26,836 bases of DNA, taken from positions 1 through 26,836 of the forward strand of contig CAYGPI010000029.1 of assembly GCA_964351745.1 (NCBI GenBank), read 5' to 3'. Origin of the DNA: CAYNJF01 sp964351745 (lineage in GTDB: Bacteria; Pseudomonadota; Gammaproteobacteria; Berkiellales; Berkiellaceae). The first letter of the stretch is position 1, and each line of letters begins with the position of its first letter. A program made the position numbers and the translations under genes. The notes under the pieces are model-generated. The model did not search any database, was not told the origin of the DNA, and saw nothing but the letters and a program-made list of their open reading frames with translations. Below, piece by piece: positions 7,112 through 15,580 of this stretch.

Positions 7112-8490
7112 GCAGCATAGAGAAAGCTTTTAACACGTTAGAGCTGGCAGCGGTTATCGACCATTCCGGTCGTGGTGGTAATGCTTTCTTTCTGACAACG
7201 TTCGATCATCACACTGAAGTATTAACTTGCCCTTTGATGCATTATACGTACTCTTACATTGTAAGCACCTTTGGAATGAGCAAGAATATTGACGTAAATG
7301 TTGCAAAAGATTTTTTAGTGAACAAAAGTTACTTTAGACTTCTTTGTTCTCCAGATGCTCTTGAAAATAAAGAGCTCATTTATCGGATGGGGGCGCATAA
7401 TATTACAGTGCCTTCTGATAAAATTTTAAGTCTGACTGAAAAATTTTTCTCATCGAGGCAACACATAACTCGAAAAGAGCTTGTTTTATTGCCTTTTATC
7501 ATCTATGCCATAGCTTCTGATTTTTCAATAGATAGATTTAAGTATGTTTTGGTTAGTGATGCCGTAAGTCTTAGAGATGAAAACGTGACTGATGGTTTCT
7601 CAGGTAAAGTTATTGATGAAATGTTATTGGATTTCCCTGAAGCTAAGATGATTAGTATGGTTCGAGATCCTAGAGCAACCTTTGCTTCTCCCCGTCACCA
7701 ATTCGTCAATCAACTTGGTAATATGTATGCGGTCACGCCTTATAATTATTTCTCAAGATTATTTAATTTGTTGAGAGGTCGATTAACTGCAGATAATGGC
7801 TGTGTATATTTGTACTGGTTATTATATCTTGCTCAAAGCACTCATGTGATTCGACGCTTGCGCAAAAAATATAAAGACAACTTTATGATTGTAAAAAATG
7901 AAGATTTAAACTTGGAATTTAAGAAAACGACAGATAAGATCTGTTCTTGGTTAGGTGTTGAGCCCAAGAAGGCTTGGATGAGTGGGGATTTCACGCCAAC
8001 TATCTTAGGAAAGCCATGGATGGGAACTGGAGCATATAATAGTCGTTACCAAACTCAAACAAAGGGCATGTTGCAAAATGACTCAAAAGAGACTTCGCTT
8101 AAAATAGCTGGCCCAAATGCTTATGTCACACAACGATGGCAGAGCAAGCTTAATCAACGTGAAATTAAGTTGCTAGAGTATCTTTTCTCAGATGAAATAA
8201 ATGTTATGGGATATAAACCACTGTATCCTGCTGAAAGGTCAGCATGGCTAGTTTATATGAAGGCGGCTTTGATGCCTTTTGAAGGAGAATGGCCAAATTT
8301 CAAATGGTTATTTGAAGGCTTTAAAATGTCAATGCGTGATGGTGGATTAAGATTGTTCTATACGGGTAGTTTTATGCCATTTTATATATTGTCTAGATTG
8401 AAGTTATATCAATTTATGTTTCATTCTAAGATATTTTTGAATCAGGAACTAGACTGTCAGACTAGTAAAAGAGAAGTTGGCTTGTCCTGA
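7105..8490 (+). CDS. Sulfotransferase-like protein (PAPS-type)
   Basis: A 461-residue protein with the two signatures of PAPS-dependent sulfotransferases. An N-terminal 5'-phosphosulfate loop, DHSGRGGNAFFLTTFDHH, lies at 19-36 just after a short beta strand. A 3'-phosphate-binding segment, MISMVRDPRATFAS, lies at 182-195 (R187 and S195 are the expected contacts). ICSWLGVEP near 275 matches the helix often seen near the end of the sulfotransferase core. The last 100 or so residues are aromatic and lysine-rich, with no recognised motif. The likely role is sulfation of the glycan or a precursor. It overlaps the upstream aminotransferase by 7 bases, and AAGGAG lies 11 bases before the ATG. The loop has GRGGNAFF rather than the commoner GRSGSTxL, so substrate and activity are uncertain. 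Confidence 0.72.
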   Translation: MLSSIEKAFNTLELAAVIDHSGRGGNAFFLTTFDHHTEVLTCPLMHYTYSYIVSTFGMSKNIDVNVAKDFLVNKSYFRLLCSPDALENKELIYRMGAHNITVPSDKILSLTEKFFSSRQHITRKELVLLPFIIYAIASDFSIDRFKYVLVSDAVSLRDENVTDGFSGKVIDEMLLDFPEAKMISMVRDPRATFASPRHQFVNQLGNMYAVTPYNYFSRLFNLLRGRLTADNGCVYLYWLLYLAQSTHVIRRLRKKYKDNFMIVKNEDLNLEFKKTTDKICSWLGVEPKKAWMSGDFTPTILGKPWMGTGAYNSRYQTQTKGMLQNDSKETSLKIAGPNAYVTQRWQSKLNQREIKLLEYLFSDEINVMGYKPLYPAERSAWLVYMKAALMPFEGEWPNFKWLFEGFKMSMRDGGLRLFYTGSFMPFYILSRLKLYQFMFHSKIFLNQELDCQTSKREVGLS

Positions 8491-8492
8491 CT

Positions 8493-10496
8493 ATGAATAA
8501 GGGAAGACATAAGTACTCAAGAAAAATAAAGAGCTTAGTGAGAAGGCTTCTGCCTCATGCTTTTTATTTTTTTATTCGAAGATCTAATTATAAGAGCATT
8601 CAAAGTAATATAAAAGCATTACAGAGAATTCCACTTGATAAAGCAAAGAAAACATATGTATTTTGGAGTCATGATGCAGGTTTAACCTATCACTTGATAT
8701 CACTTTCGGTGATTGCTAAAACCTTAAAAACACTTGGTCATCAAGTTTTAATGATCTCTTGCGGCGGTGAGCTTGAGCGTTGTACAGTGAAAGATGGTCA
8801 TGACTTACCACTAGGAAGTTCACAGAAGAAAATAGAGCGTTTTTGTTTGGACTGTCAAAGAAATGGTCTGACGCACTTTGAACAATATGATTTGCCAAGT
8901 ATGCAAATGGCAACTTTAGTCTCAAGAGATCAAGCAGCTCAAGCTAAAAAGCATTTGCAAGGTTTCAAGGGGGAGATTAAAGATTATGTATATGACTCTA
9001 TCAGCTTTGGTCAAATTGCATTAGGTGAGGTTATTAGATTATGTAAATTGAACTCAGAAGCCCTTACATCTGATTATTTAAAGATTTTCACAAAAAAACA
9101 TATTCAAGCCGCTGTTTACATATATCTTGCCTTTGAGAATTTGCGTCGTACTTTGAAGATAGGGAAAGTCATTTTTTTTGGTGATTATGGAAATGTCCTT
9201 GGACTTGTCAAAAGTTGCACGATGCATCAAATTCCTATGACTAATTTATCTCATACCTTGTTAACCAATGTTCAAAGAATGCGGATTACTATGATGCACG
9301 CACTTTCAACAGCTGATCAATTTTGGAGATTGAGTCATTGGGAACATTGGAAATCTAAGCCTTTATCCCAGCAGCAAGTCAGTGAGATTTCTGAAGATGT
9401 TTTGTTTCGGTTTCATGGTCAAGGTTTTACAATATTTTCGCCTAACAAGACTCAAAACAGTGATGGCCTTTTTGAGAAACTCAACTTGTCAACGGAGCGC
9501 AAATTAATTGTTGCATACACAAGTAGTTTAGATGAGGCCTTATCCACACAGCTCCAATATTCAGCGCTAGGAGTCACTAGTCTACCTAAGGAAAAACCAT
9601 TCGTTGATCAAGTAGATTGGCTCTTAAAGTTAGCAGAATATATCGAAAACAGTGATAACTTGCAGCTTGTGGTTAGGATCCATCCGCGAGAATCTACTGA
9701 TGGTTATAAAATTAAAGCATCAGAGCAATTACTAAGATATCAGAAGGCTCTAAGTGGTGATTACCAGCATGTTAGAATTGTTTGGCCTCAAGACGATGTT
9801 TCAAGTTATGATCTTGGTGAAATAGCTGATTGTGTTGCGACAGCTTGGACATCGATTGGTCTAGAGTTGGCTCGGTTAGGAGTACCAGTTTTATGCGCTT
9901 TTCAGTATTGTCCATATCCCTATGGTGATTTCATTTATTTTCAACCTCGAAAAGAAGATTATTTTACTCAATTGGAGAAGTTAGTCGATACGCCATCTTC
10001 TCTGGCCTCCATTATAAGTGCTTACCGATGGTTTTATATTGCTAGATTCTCACATTCCGTGGATGTCGGTGATATTGATAGAGATTCAGATTTTACCTCT
10101 TTGCCTAGATTCAAAATGCCTGAAAGAGCAAAGGATATTGAGAAAGTGATTGTCCAAAATGAGCATATGAGCATCTTGAATATGAATAATCAGCTTGGAA
10201 ATCAAGCTTTAGAAGAATCAAAGGCTATTAAACATGTTTTAAAAACAACAATACTGCGGCTTTTAGGACTGCCTGAAAAAGGTAAGCTAGATCTTCGTGT
10301 TGTTAGTGAAAGTGATTTTGAAAAAGTTAACCATAAAGATTGTGTTGTTTTTTGTTTCTACTCGAAGCGAATGAAAGTTAAATATCAAGAAACCTTGATT
10401 GAAAAGTATTCACCAATGTTAAGCCGTTTAGTACTTTTAATTGCGGATCATACAATGACATTATCAACTAAAGAGTTAGAATATGGAGTATTGTAA
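8493..10496 (+). CDS. Large GT-B-like glycosyltransferase / capsule-synthesis-like protein
   Basis: A 667-residue protein starting two bases after the previous stop. The N-terminus is very basic (RRLLPHAFYFFIRRS), which suggests membrane association without a clear transmembrane helix. Residues about 55-260 look like a first Rossmann-like half (TYVFWSHDAGLTYHL, KVIFFGDYGN at 225-234). Residues about 335-500 look like the second: VVRIHPRE at 393-400, then TAWTSIGLELARLGVPV at 450-466, the pattern seen in capsule polysaccharide synthesis proteins and related GT-B transferases where a helix binds the donor phosphate. I see no characterised relative; donor and acceptor are unknown. Residues about 540-667 form an extra C-terminal part with no motif I recognise. 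The end overlaps the next gene by 14 bases. Confidence 0.6.
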   Translation: MNKGRHKYSRKIKSLVRRLLPHAFYFFIRRSNYKSIQSNIKALQRIPLDKAKKTYVFWSHDAGLTYHLISLSVIAKTLKTLGHQVLMISCGGELERCTVKDGHDLPLGSSQKKIERFCLDCQRNGLTHFEQYDLPSMQMATLVSRDQAAQAKKHLQGFKGEIKDYVYDSISFGQIALGEVIRLCKLNSEALTSDYLKIFTKKHIQAAVYIYLAFENLRRTLKIGKVIFFGDYGNVLGLVKSCTMHQIPMTNLSHTLLTNVQRMRITMMHALSTADQFWRLSHWEHWKSKPLSQQQVSEISEDVLFRFHGQGFTIFSPNKTQNSDGLFEKLNLSTERKLIVAYTSSLDEALSTQLQYSALGVTSLPKEKPFVDQVDWLLKLAEYIENSDNLQLVVRIHPRESTDGYKIKASEQLLRYQKALSGDYQHVRIVWPQDDVSSYDLGEIADCVATAWTSIGLELARLGVPVLCAFQYCPYPYGDFIYFQPRKEDYFTQLEKLVDTPSSLASIISAYRWFYIARFSHSVDVGDIDRDSDFTSLPRFKMPERAKDIEKVIVQNEHMSILNMNNQLGNQALEESKAIKHVLKTTILRLLGLPEKGKLDLRVVSESDFEKVNHKDCVVFCFYSKRMKVKYQETLIEKYSPMLSRLVLLIADHTMTLSTKELEYGVL

Positions 10497-11682
10497 GCAA
10501 TGCATCATGCCATCAACAAGACCAGGCTTAGTTCTAGATGCTAACGGAGTTTGTGGTGCTTGCCGCTGGCACTCCCAAAAAACATCGATTGCTTGGGATG
10601 ATCGGTTAAAAGAACTTAAAGAGATCGCTTGTTGGGCCAAGAAAACTTCAAAATCCCCATGGGGTTGTGTTTTAGGAGTTAGTGGCGGTAAAGATAGTAC
10701 TTGGCAAGCGATGATGGTACGCGAGAAGCTAAATATTGAACCGTTATTGGTGCAATTTGTTAGTTCTGATGGTACTGAACTTGGAAGGCAGAATATAGAA
10801 AATCTTCATGCTCTAGGGTTTACGTTAATCAGTATGCAGCCAAACCCACAGGTAGCTCAAAAGTTATCTAAAAAGTCATTTATGACTTATGGTAATATTC
10901 ATAAGTATGCTGAAATGGCTTTGTTTCCTATTCCATACAGAGTTGCAATGGCTTATGGGATCCCACTGGTTCTTTTTGGTGAAAATCCTGCCTTAGAAGC
11001 TGGAGATACAAATAAAGGAGAAGGCTGGGATGCTACTTCTATTAGGAATAACCACACGCTTGCTGGTGATTCCAATGATATCTGGGTTGGGGATGGTGTC
11101 ACAAAGAAGGATTTAGTGCAGTATGCTTTTCCTAGTGATGACCAATTTAAAACTTGGGGTGGCAAAGGTATATTCATGGGCTACTATATGGATTGGTCAG
11201 GTTGGGGGAATGCCGTTTATGCGATTAGACATGGCATGCACTGTCTTGAGGCTGATTATGAGGATATTGGGATCCACTATAAGCATAACTCATTAGATAG
11301 TGAATATGGCGGTATTATTAATGCCATGATAAAGCACTATAAGTTTGGTTTGGGGAACACGACTGAATTTTCGTGCTATGACGTTAGAGCTGGCAGAATT
11401 ACACGAGAGCAAGCTGCAATCTTAGCAAAACATCTGGATGGTCGTTGTCATGAGCGATATATTCGATCCTATTGCGAATGGGTTAATCTACCTATTGAAA
11501 CCTTTCACGAAGTGGCCGACAGCTTTCGCGGAAATATGTGGAAAAGGAAAGGAAATCATTGGGTTTTAGAAAACCCGATTTGGGAGCAAATTTGTCCTAA
11601 TAATAATGAGTCTTATCATTCCATTATAGCTAAGTTAAATACTCTGGATGCAGCTAATGAGCGAATCAAAGATTATGCATGA
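10483..11682 (+). CDS. wbpG: N-acetyl sugar amidotransferase, WbpG/PseA family (copy 1)
   Basis: A 399-residue PP-loop ATPase of the WbpG family. Two CxxC pairs (C4/C7 and C24/C27) form a probable N-terminal zinc site, and the ATP pyrophosphatase loop VSGGKDST is at 66-73. These enzymes activate an N-acetyl group with ATP and use ammonia to make an acetamidino group on a sugar nucleotide; the ammonia comes from a HisH/HisF pair, found here at 23541-24937. The body carries family-typical GENPALEAGDT and RITREQAA. AAAGAG precedes the ATG, and the start lies inside the end of the preceding gene. Its likely substrate is a diacetamido sugar such as that made by the WbpB/D/E-type enzymes on the minus strand; this link is inference. 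Confidence 0.9.
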   Translation: MEYCKQCIMPSTRPGLVLDANGVCGACRWHSQKTSIAWDDRLKELKEIACWAKKTSKSPWGCVLGVSGGKDSTWQAMMVREKLNIEPLLVQFVSSDGTELGRQNIENLHALGFTLISMQPNPQVAQKLSKKSFMTYGNIHKYAEMALFPIPYRVAMAYGIPLVLFGENPALEAGDTNKGEGWDATSIRNNHTLAGDSNDIWVGDGVTKKDLVQYAFPSDDQFKTWGGKGIFMGYYMDWSGWGNAVYAIRHGMHCLEADYEDIGIHYKHNSLDSEYGGIINAMIKHYKFGLGNTTEFSCYDVRAGRITREQAAILAKHLDGRCHERYIRSYCEWVNLPIETFHEVADSFRGNMWKRKGNHWVLENPIWEQICPNNNESYHSIIAKLNTLDAANERIKDYA

Positions 11683-12964
11683 TGATTCTATACAGTGGTG
11701 TCAGCGTTGTTGCTATCCATCTAACCATCCTTTTGGCTTAAACTTTATCGATGGCGTTTGTACTGGTTGTCTTATTCATGAAGAAAAGAACAATACCGAT
11801 TGGCACCAAAAGTTTAAATTACTTGAGGATATTGTTTCACCGTATAAGAGCGATAATCAGTATGACTGCATTATCCCTATGAGTGGTGGGCAAGATAGCT
11901 ATTATATTGTTTATGTCGCTAAGTATTTACTTGGTCTAAATCCATTATTAGTTTGTTTTAATCGTTTGTATAATACACCATTAGGTATTAAGAATTTGGA
12001 GAAGCTAAGAACTCGTTTGGGCTGTGATATTATAACTTATTCGCCAAAACCTCTTCATGTGAAGGAGGTTGGGCAAGCTACTTTAGAGCTTTTTGGTAGT
12101 TTCCATTGGTATCATTTGGCCGGACATACCGTTTTTCCAGTACAGCTTGCTGTTCGTTTCAATATTCCTCTTATTATTTGGGGAGCGCATCAAGCTGTCG
12201 ATCAGGTTGGTATGTTTTCTCATCATGATCAAGTAGAAATGACAAGGCGGTATCGACTCGAGCATGACTTAATGGGGTTCGAGCCAGAAGATCTTGTGGA
12301 TAAGCATCCACATTTATCAGAAGAAATATTATCACCCTTGTTTTATCCATCCGACAAAGAATTGCATGCTGTAGGTGTACGTGGGATTTACTTAAATCAT
12401 TATCTTCGATGGGATAGCAAAGCTCAACATGAGCTAATGATGCGAAAATTTGGCTATATGACTACTCAAGCTCAAAGAACTTTTGATAATTATCATGATG
12501 TGCACTGTATGCATTACAATGGTGTTCATGATCTAATCAAAGATTGGAAATATGGCTACACTAAAGTCACCGATCAGGTTTGTCGAGAAATTCGGCTTGG
12601 CCGTATTACCAGAGAAGAGGGCTTTCGACTTATTGCATATTATTCAACTCAATCTTTGCAAGACATTGAGCCTTTTAATTCTTTTTTTAATGTTAGTCTA
12701 AAGCAGCTAGAAAAACTAATTGATCCATTTAGAGATGAACGAGTGTGGACTAAAGATATAAATCACAAATGGCATAGAGTTAAGTCACTGAAGTCGTCAG
12801 ATGATAAAACCTCTTCGAGTCATTCTATGCAATTTACGTGCTCAGAAACCAATCCTCAACAAGAGCAGTGTTATCAAGCTTTAGCAAGAGGCTGGGCACC
12901 AGATATGCCTAACTCTGAAGCTGTGACAAGAGAAAATCACTCAAAACAAGAAGAGATAGCTTGA
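11657..12964 (+). CDS. N-acetyl sugar amidotransferase-like, WbpG family (copy 2)
   Basis: A second WbpG-family protein, in tandem with the first and overlapping it by 26 bases. The zinc-type pairs WCQRC and CTGC and the PP-loop MSGGQDSYY are present; the loop has Q where copy 1 has K. WGAHQAVDQ replaces GENPALEAGD, and RITREEGF is kept. About 60 C-terminal residues beyond the family core are polar (SSDDKTSSS, then YQALARGWAPDMP) and have no counterpart in copy 1. An ATG at 11648 is also in frame, but GGA at 11646-11648 lies 8 bases before the ATG at 11657, so that start is preferred (435 residues). The divergence from copy 1 suggests a different acceptor sugar or a partner subunit rather than a recent duplicate. 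Confidence 0.85.
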   Translation: MSESKIMHDDSIQWCQRCCYPSNHPFGLNFIDGVCTGCLIHEEKNNTDWHQKFKLLEDIVSPYKSDNQYDCIIPMSGGQDSYYIVYVAKYLLGLNPLLVCFNRLYNTPLGIKNLEKLRTRLGCDIITYSPKPLHVKEVGQATLELFGSFHWYHLAGHTVFPVQLAVRFNIPLIIWGAHQAVDQVGMFSHHDQVEMTRRYRLEHDLMGFEPEDLVDKHPHLSEEILSPLFYPSDKELHAVGVRGIYLNHYLRWDSKAQHELMMRKFGYMTTQAQRTFDNYHDVHCMHYNGVHDLIKDWKYGYTKVTDQVCREIRLGRITREEGFRLIAYYSTQSLQDIEPFNSFFNVSLKQLEKLIDPFRDERVWTKDINHKWHRVKSLKSSDDKTSSSHSMQFTCSETNPQQEQCYQALARGWAPDMPNSEAVTRENHSKQEEIA

Positions 12965-13701
12965 TGAAGGTTTGTGCAACCATTGAAGCAAGAATGGGCT
13001 CATCAAGGCTCCCAGGCAAAGTTTTGCTTCCTCTGGCAGATAAAGAGTCACTTTGGCATATTTATAATCGATTGTCTGTTTGTAACTTAATTGACGAGGT
13101 AATTGTTGCAACTACTTTTATGCCAGCTGATATAGCTATTGTAGATTTCTGTGAAAGAGAAGGCTTCCAATGCTTTGCAGGTAGTGAGAATAATATTTTA
13201 GATAGATTATTGAAGGCAACGGCCAAAAGTAACCCAAACGTGATCGTTCAAGCTACTGGCGATAATCCCTTTATTGATCCTTACTTGGTTGAGGAGGTTA
13301 TTAGTCCCTTGCTAACAGGTGAATTTGATTATGTAGGTAATCATGATTATCCAATCCCCATGGGTTTAGAGGTTAGAGCTTTTTTGAGAGAAGCCCTTGA
13401 AAAGGCATCAGGATTAACAAATGATCCCATTGACCTTGTGCATGGCAGCTATTTTTTGTATCAACATCCTGAAGTTTTTAGAGTCAATAAAGTTAAACCT
13501 AGCTTACCTAAGAACTGGCAAGCCATACGACTAACAGTTGATGAAGCTGCCGATTACAACTTAGCTTATCAATTATACAGATCTCTTTATAAGAATGATC
13601 AATGGATATCATTAAAAGCACTTTTTGACTTCATAAAATTACATCCATCTCTGTTAGGTTTAAACCGTCATGTCAATCAAAAAACACCTGAGCAAGCCTA
13701 A
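12964..13701 (+). CDS. SpsF-type cytidylyltransferase-like protein (copy 1)
   Basis: A 245-residue protein of the SpsF/NeuA-related nucleotidyltransferase family (COG1861 type). The nucleotide loop IEARMGSSRLPGKVL lies at 7-21; DEVIVATTF, AGSENNILDRLLKA and QATGDNPFIDP follow in the family order. The TVDEAADYNLA segment near 195 is also typical. It is predicted to transfer CMP (or another NMP) to an acidic or unusual sugar; members are named after the Bacillus spore-coat gene and few are biochemically defined. ATG at 12964 overlaps the previous stop (TGATG) and follows GAAGAGA; the TTG at 12961 is less likely. The end overlaps the oxidoreductase by 32 bases. Confidence 0.83.
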   Translation: MKVCATIEARMGSSRLPGKVLLPLADKESLWHIYNRLSVCNLIDEVIVATTFMPADIAIVDFCEREGFQCFAGSENNILDRLLKATAKSNPNVIVQATGDNPFIDPYLVEEVISPLLTGEFDYVGNHDYPIPMGLEVRAFLREALEKASGLTNDPIDLVHGSYFLYQHPEVFRVNKVKPSLPKNWQAIRLTVDEAADYNLAYQLYRSLYKNDQWISLKALFDFIKLHPSLLGLNRHVNQKTPEQA

Positions 13702-14674
13702 TCCCTTAAAGACATTAATTGTCGGTGGTGGCCTTATGGGCGCAGGAGATGATTCCAATTTCTATTCCCATGCACATGCTATTCAAGAGAGCCTTGAATA
13801 TGAGTTATACGGTATCATTGAAACATGCCCTCAAAGAAGGGATTGGATCATGGGAAAGTGGCAAAAGCCAGTCTTTCGAAGCCAACAAGAACTCTCAACA
13901 ACTAGTTCTATTGATGTTGTTATCATTTGTACATCAGATGGTGCTCATTTTGGACAATTAAAATCAGCTTTAGAATTAGAGCCTAAGCTTGTTATTTGTG
14001 AAAAACCTTTAACGACATTGCCTCAACAATCACTCGAAATTATGGCACTTTATAAATCTAAGAAAGTCCCTCTCATTTTAAACTACTCAAGAAGATTTCT
14101 AAGTGTATATTCAGATATTAAAAATCATATTGAAGAAAAGGGACATATCTCAACTGTGATTAAGTATGCGAAAGGACTCAAACATAATGGGGTTCATGCT
14201 TTAGATTTAATTGAATGGTTTTATGGAGATATTACGAGTTATCAGTGCCTTCATGAAATGAGAGATCATTGTGACGATGACCCAACTCTAACGTTAAGTC
14301 TTCAAACAGATCGATGCAGCAACTTGATCTTACAAGGTTTGAGTGAAAAATATTATACTCATTTTGAAGTGGATATCTTTACAAAGAAGAGTCGATACAG
14401 AATTTTTGAAGACCATTCAAAAATGGAAATTTATCGAGTCAAAGATGGACAAGGCTTACCTCAGGGTAAGAGACTCGTGCTAGACGAGATTGTGCCTATA
14501 AATCATGCGAAGGCTTTGGATCAGTTATTGAAGGTTGGGCTACAAGCTATATATCGTAACCACTCATGGGAAGAAGATCTGTTATTCAGAATCAAGATTG
14601 AGGGCAAAGCTCATAATATGGCACTAGGCATTGAATTGGGGAAAAAGGATGAAAGAATACTCGAAGGTATTTGA
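13670..14674 (+). CDS. Gfo/Idh/MocA family oxidoreductase
   Basis: A 334-residue NAD(P)-dependent oxidoreductase. The dinucleotide loop VGGGLMGAG is at 18-26 with a HAHAI segment soon after; the conserved ICEKPL, whose lysine is catalytic in this family, is at 109-114. NGVHALDLIEWFYG near 180 matches the GxHxxD substrate motif. It is distinct from the WbpB-like domain of the minus strand. Sugar oxidoreductases of this type often lie next to SpsF-like genes in glycan loci and may reduce or oxidise the sugar that SpsF activates; the substrate cannot be read from the sequence. The ATG at 13670 lies inside the previous gene. Confidence 0.85.
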   Translation: MSIKKHLSKPNPLKTLIVGGGLMGAGDDSNFYSHAHAIQESLEYELYGIIETCPQRRDWIMGKWQKPVFRSQQELSTTSSIDVVIICTSDGAHFGQLKSALELEPKLVICEKPLTTLPQQSLEIMALYKSKKVPLILNYSRRFLSVYSDIKNHIEEKGHISTVIKYAKGLKHNGVHALDLIEWFYGDITSYQCLHEMRDHCDDDPTLTLSLQTDRCSNLILQGLSEKYYTHFEVDIFTKKSRYRIFEDHSKMEIYRVKDGQGLPQGKRLVLDEIVPINHAKALDQLLKVGLQAIYRNHSWEEDLLFRIKIEGKAHNMALGIELGKKDERILEGI

Positions 14675-15569
14675 TTGCTATGATCAAATTTTATTTTATA
14701 GTGTTGATCCTGGTTGCTTTTACTTGTTCAATGAAATTCGAAAAAAGTGCTCTGTGAGGTATAAGTTTTTCTGTGACGGGTGGGCTAAAGATTTTTCTGC
14801 CATCCCTCATTTTCATGCAAAGCATTTAAAAATGGAACTTAGTCGGCTAAAGGATAATGCTTTACTTGTCATTGGATCTCAAACCAATTTTGAGAAAACT
14901 TTTAAGTTAATATTATTTGCAAAAAGGAATAACATTGCAACAGCATTTATTTTTGATCATTGGAAAAACTATACGCAACATTTCAATAATGATATGTATG
15001 CTTTGCCAGATTATGTATTTGTTCCAAATGAATTATCAAAACATCAATTTTTAGAAGCTTGGCGCGAACGTGTTAGAAAATTTAGTTTTATTCAAGATAA
15101 AATTAGAATTGGTCGACATTTAATTTTAGAAAAGCAAGTCAAAGACGTGCGAAAATCAAGAAAATTAGCTAACAATCAGATTACGCTATTTCTTGATCCT
15201 GAATCTGAGAATGATCAGTGTTATCCTGGCTATTCTCCACATACCCTTTTGAAGGAACTCCCAAAGTTTGTACGTCAATTTTACCCTGACAAAACATTTA
15301 TAATTAAACCTCATCCTCGTCAAGATATTGGGCAAATGGAAAAAGACTTATTAGAGTATTGGTCTGGGATCTCATATCTTGTTGAGCTTAATGCGAAGCC
15401 TACAACATTAATTGCTAATTCAATCGAAGCCTGGGGAGTGACAACGATTTGTTTAATTATGGCTAAACTTTCAGGTGTTTCTATAAAAAGTTTTCAACTG
15501 AATCGTAATGCTACGGGGTATAATATGTCTAACCAATACATTGAGCCTAATGTTATATTAACAATCTAA
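14649..15569 (+). CDS. GT-B-like transferase, unassigned
   Basis: A protein of about 306 residues, not recognised as a named family. The first half has alternating strands and helices (QILFYSVDPGCFYLF, ALLVIGSQTNF, TAFIFDHWKNY, YVFVPNELS). The second half has FLDPESEND, then FIIKPHPRQ, then IANSIEAWGVTTICLIMAKLSGV, the order seen in capsule and sialyltransferase-like GT-B enzymes, where the HP motif and a following helix bind a CMP or NDP donor. This makes it a candidate for transferring one of the CMP-activated sugars of the locus. ATG 14649 is preferred because GGGGA precedes it; the TTG at 14631 would add six residues. It overlaps the oxidoreductase by 26 bases. Lysine- and AT-rich. Confidence 0.6.
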   Translation: MKEYSKVFDCYDQILFYSVDPGCFYLFNEIRKKCSVRYKFFCDGWAKDFSAIPHFHAKHLKMELSRLKDNALLVIGSQTNFEKTFKLILFAKRNNIATAFIFDHWKNYTQHFNNDMYALPDYVFVPNELSKHQFLEAWRERVRKFSFIQDKIRIGRHLILEKQVKDVRKSRKLANNQITLFLDPESENDQCYPGYSPHTLLKELPKFVRQFYPDKTFIIKPHPRQDIGQMEKDLLEYWSGISYLVELNAKPTTLIANSIEAWGVTTICLIMAKLSGVSIKSFQLNRNATGYNMSNQYIEPNVILTI

Positions 15570-15580
15570 GGTGATAAACT

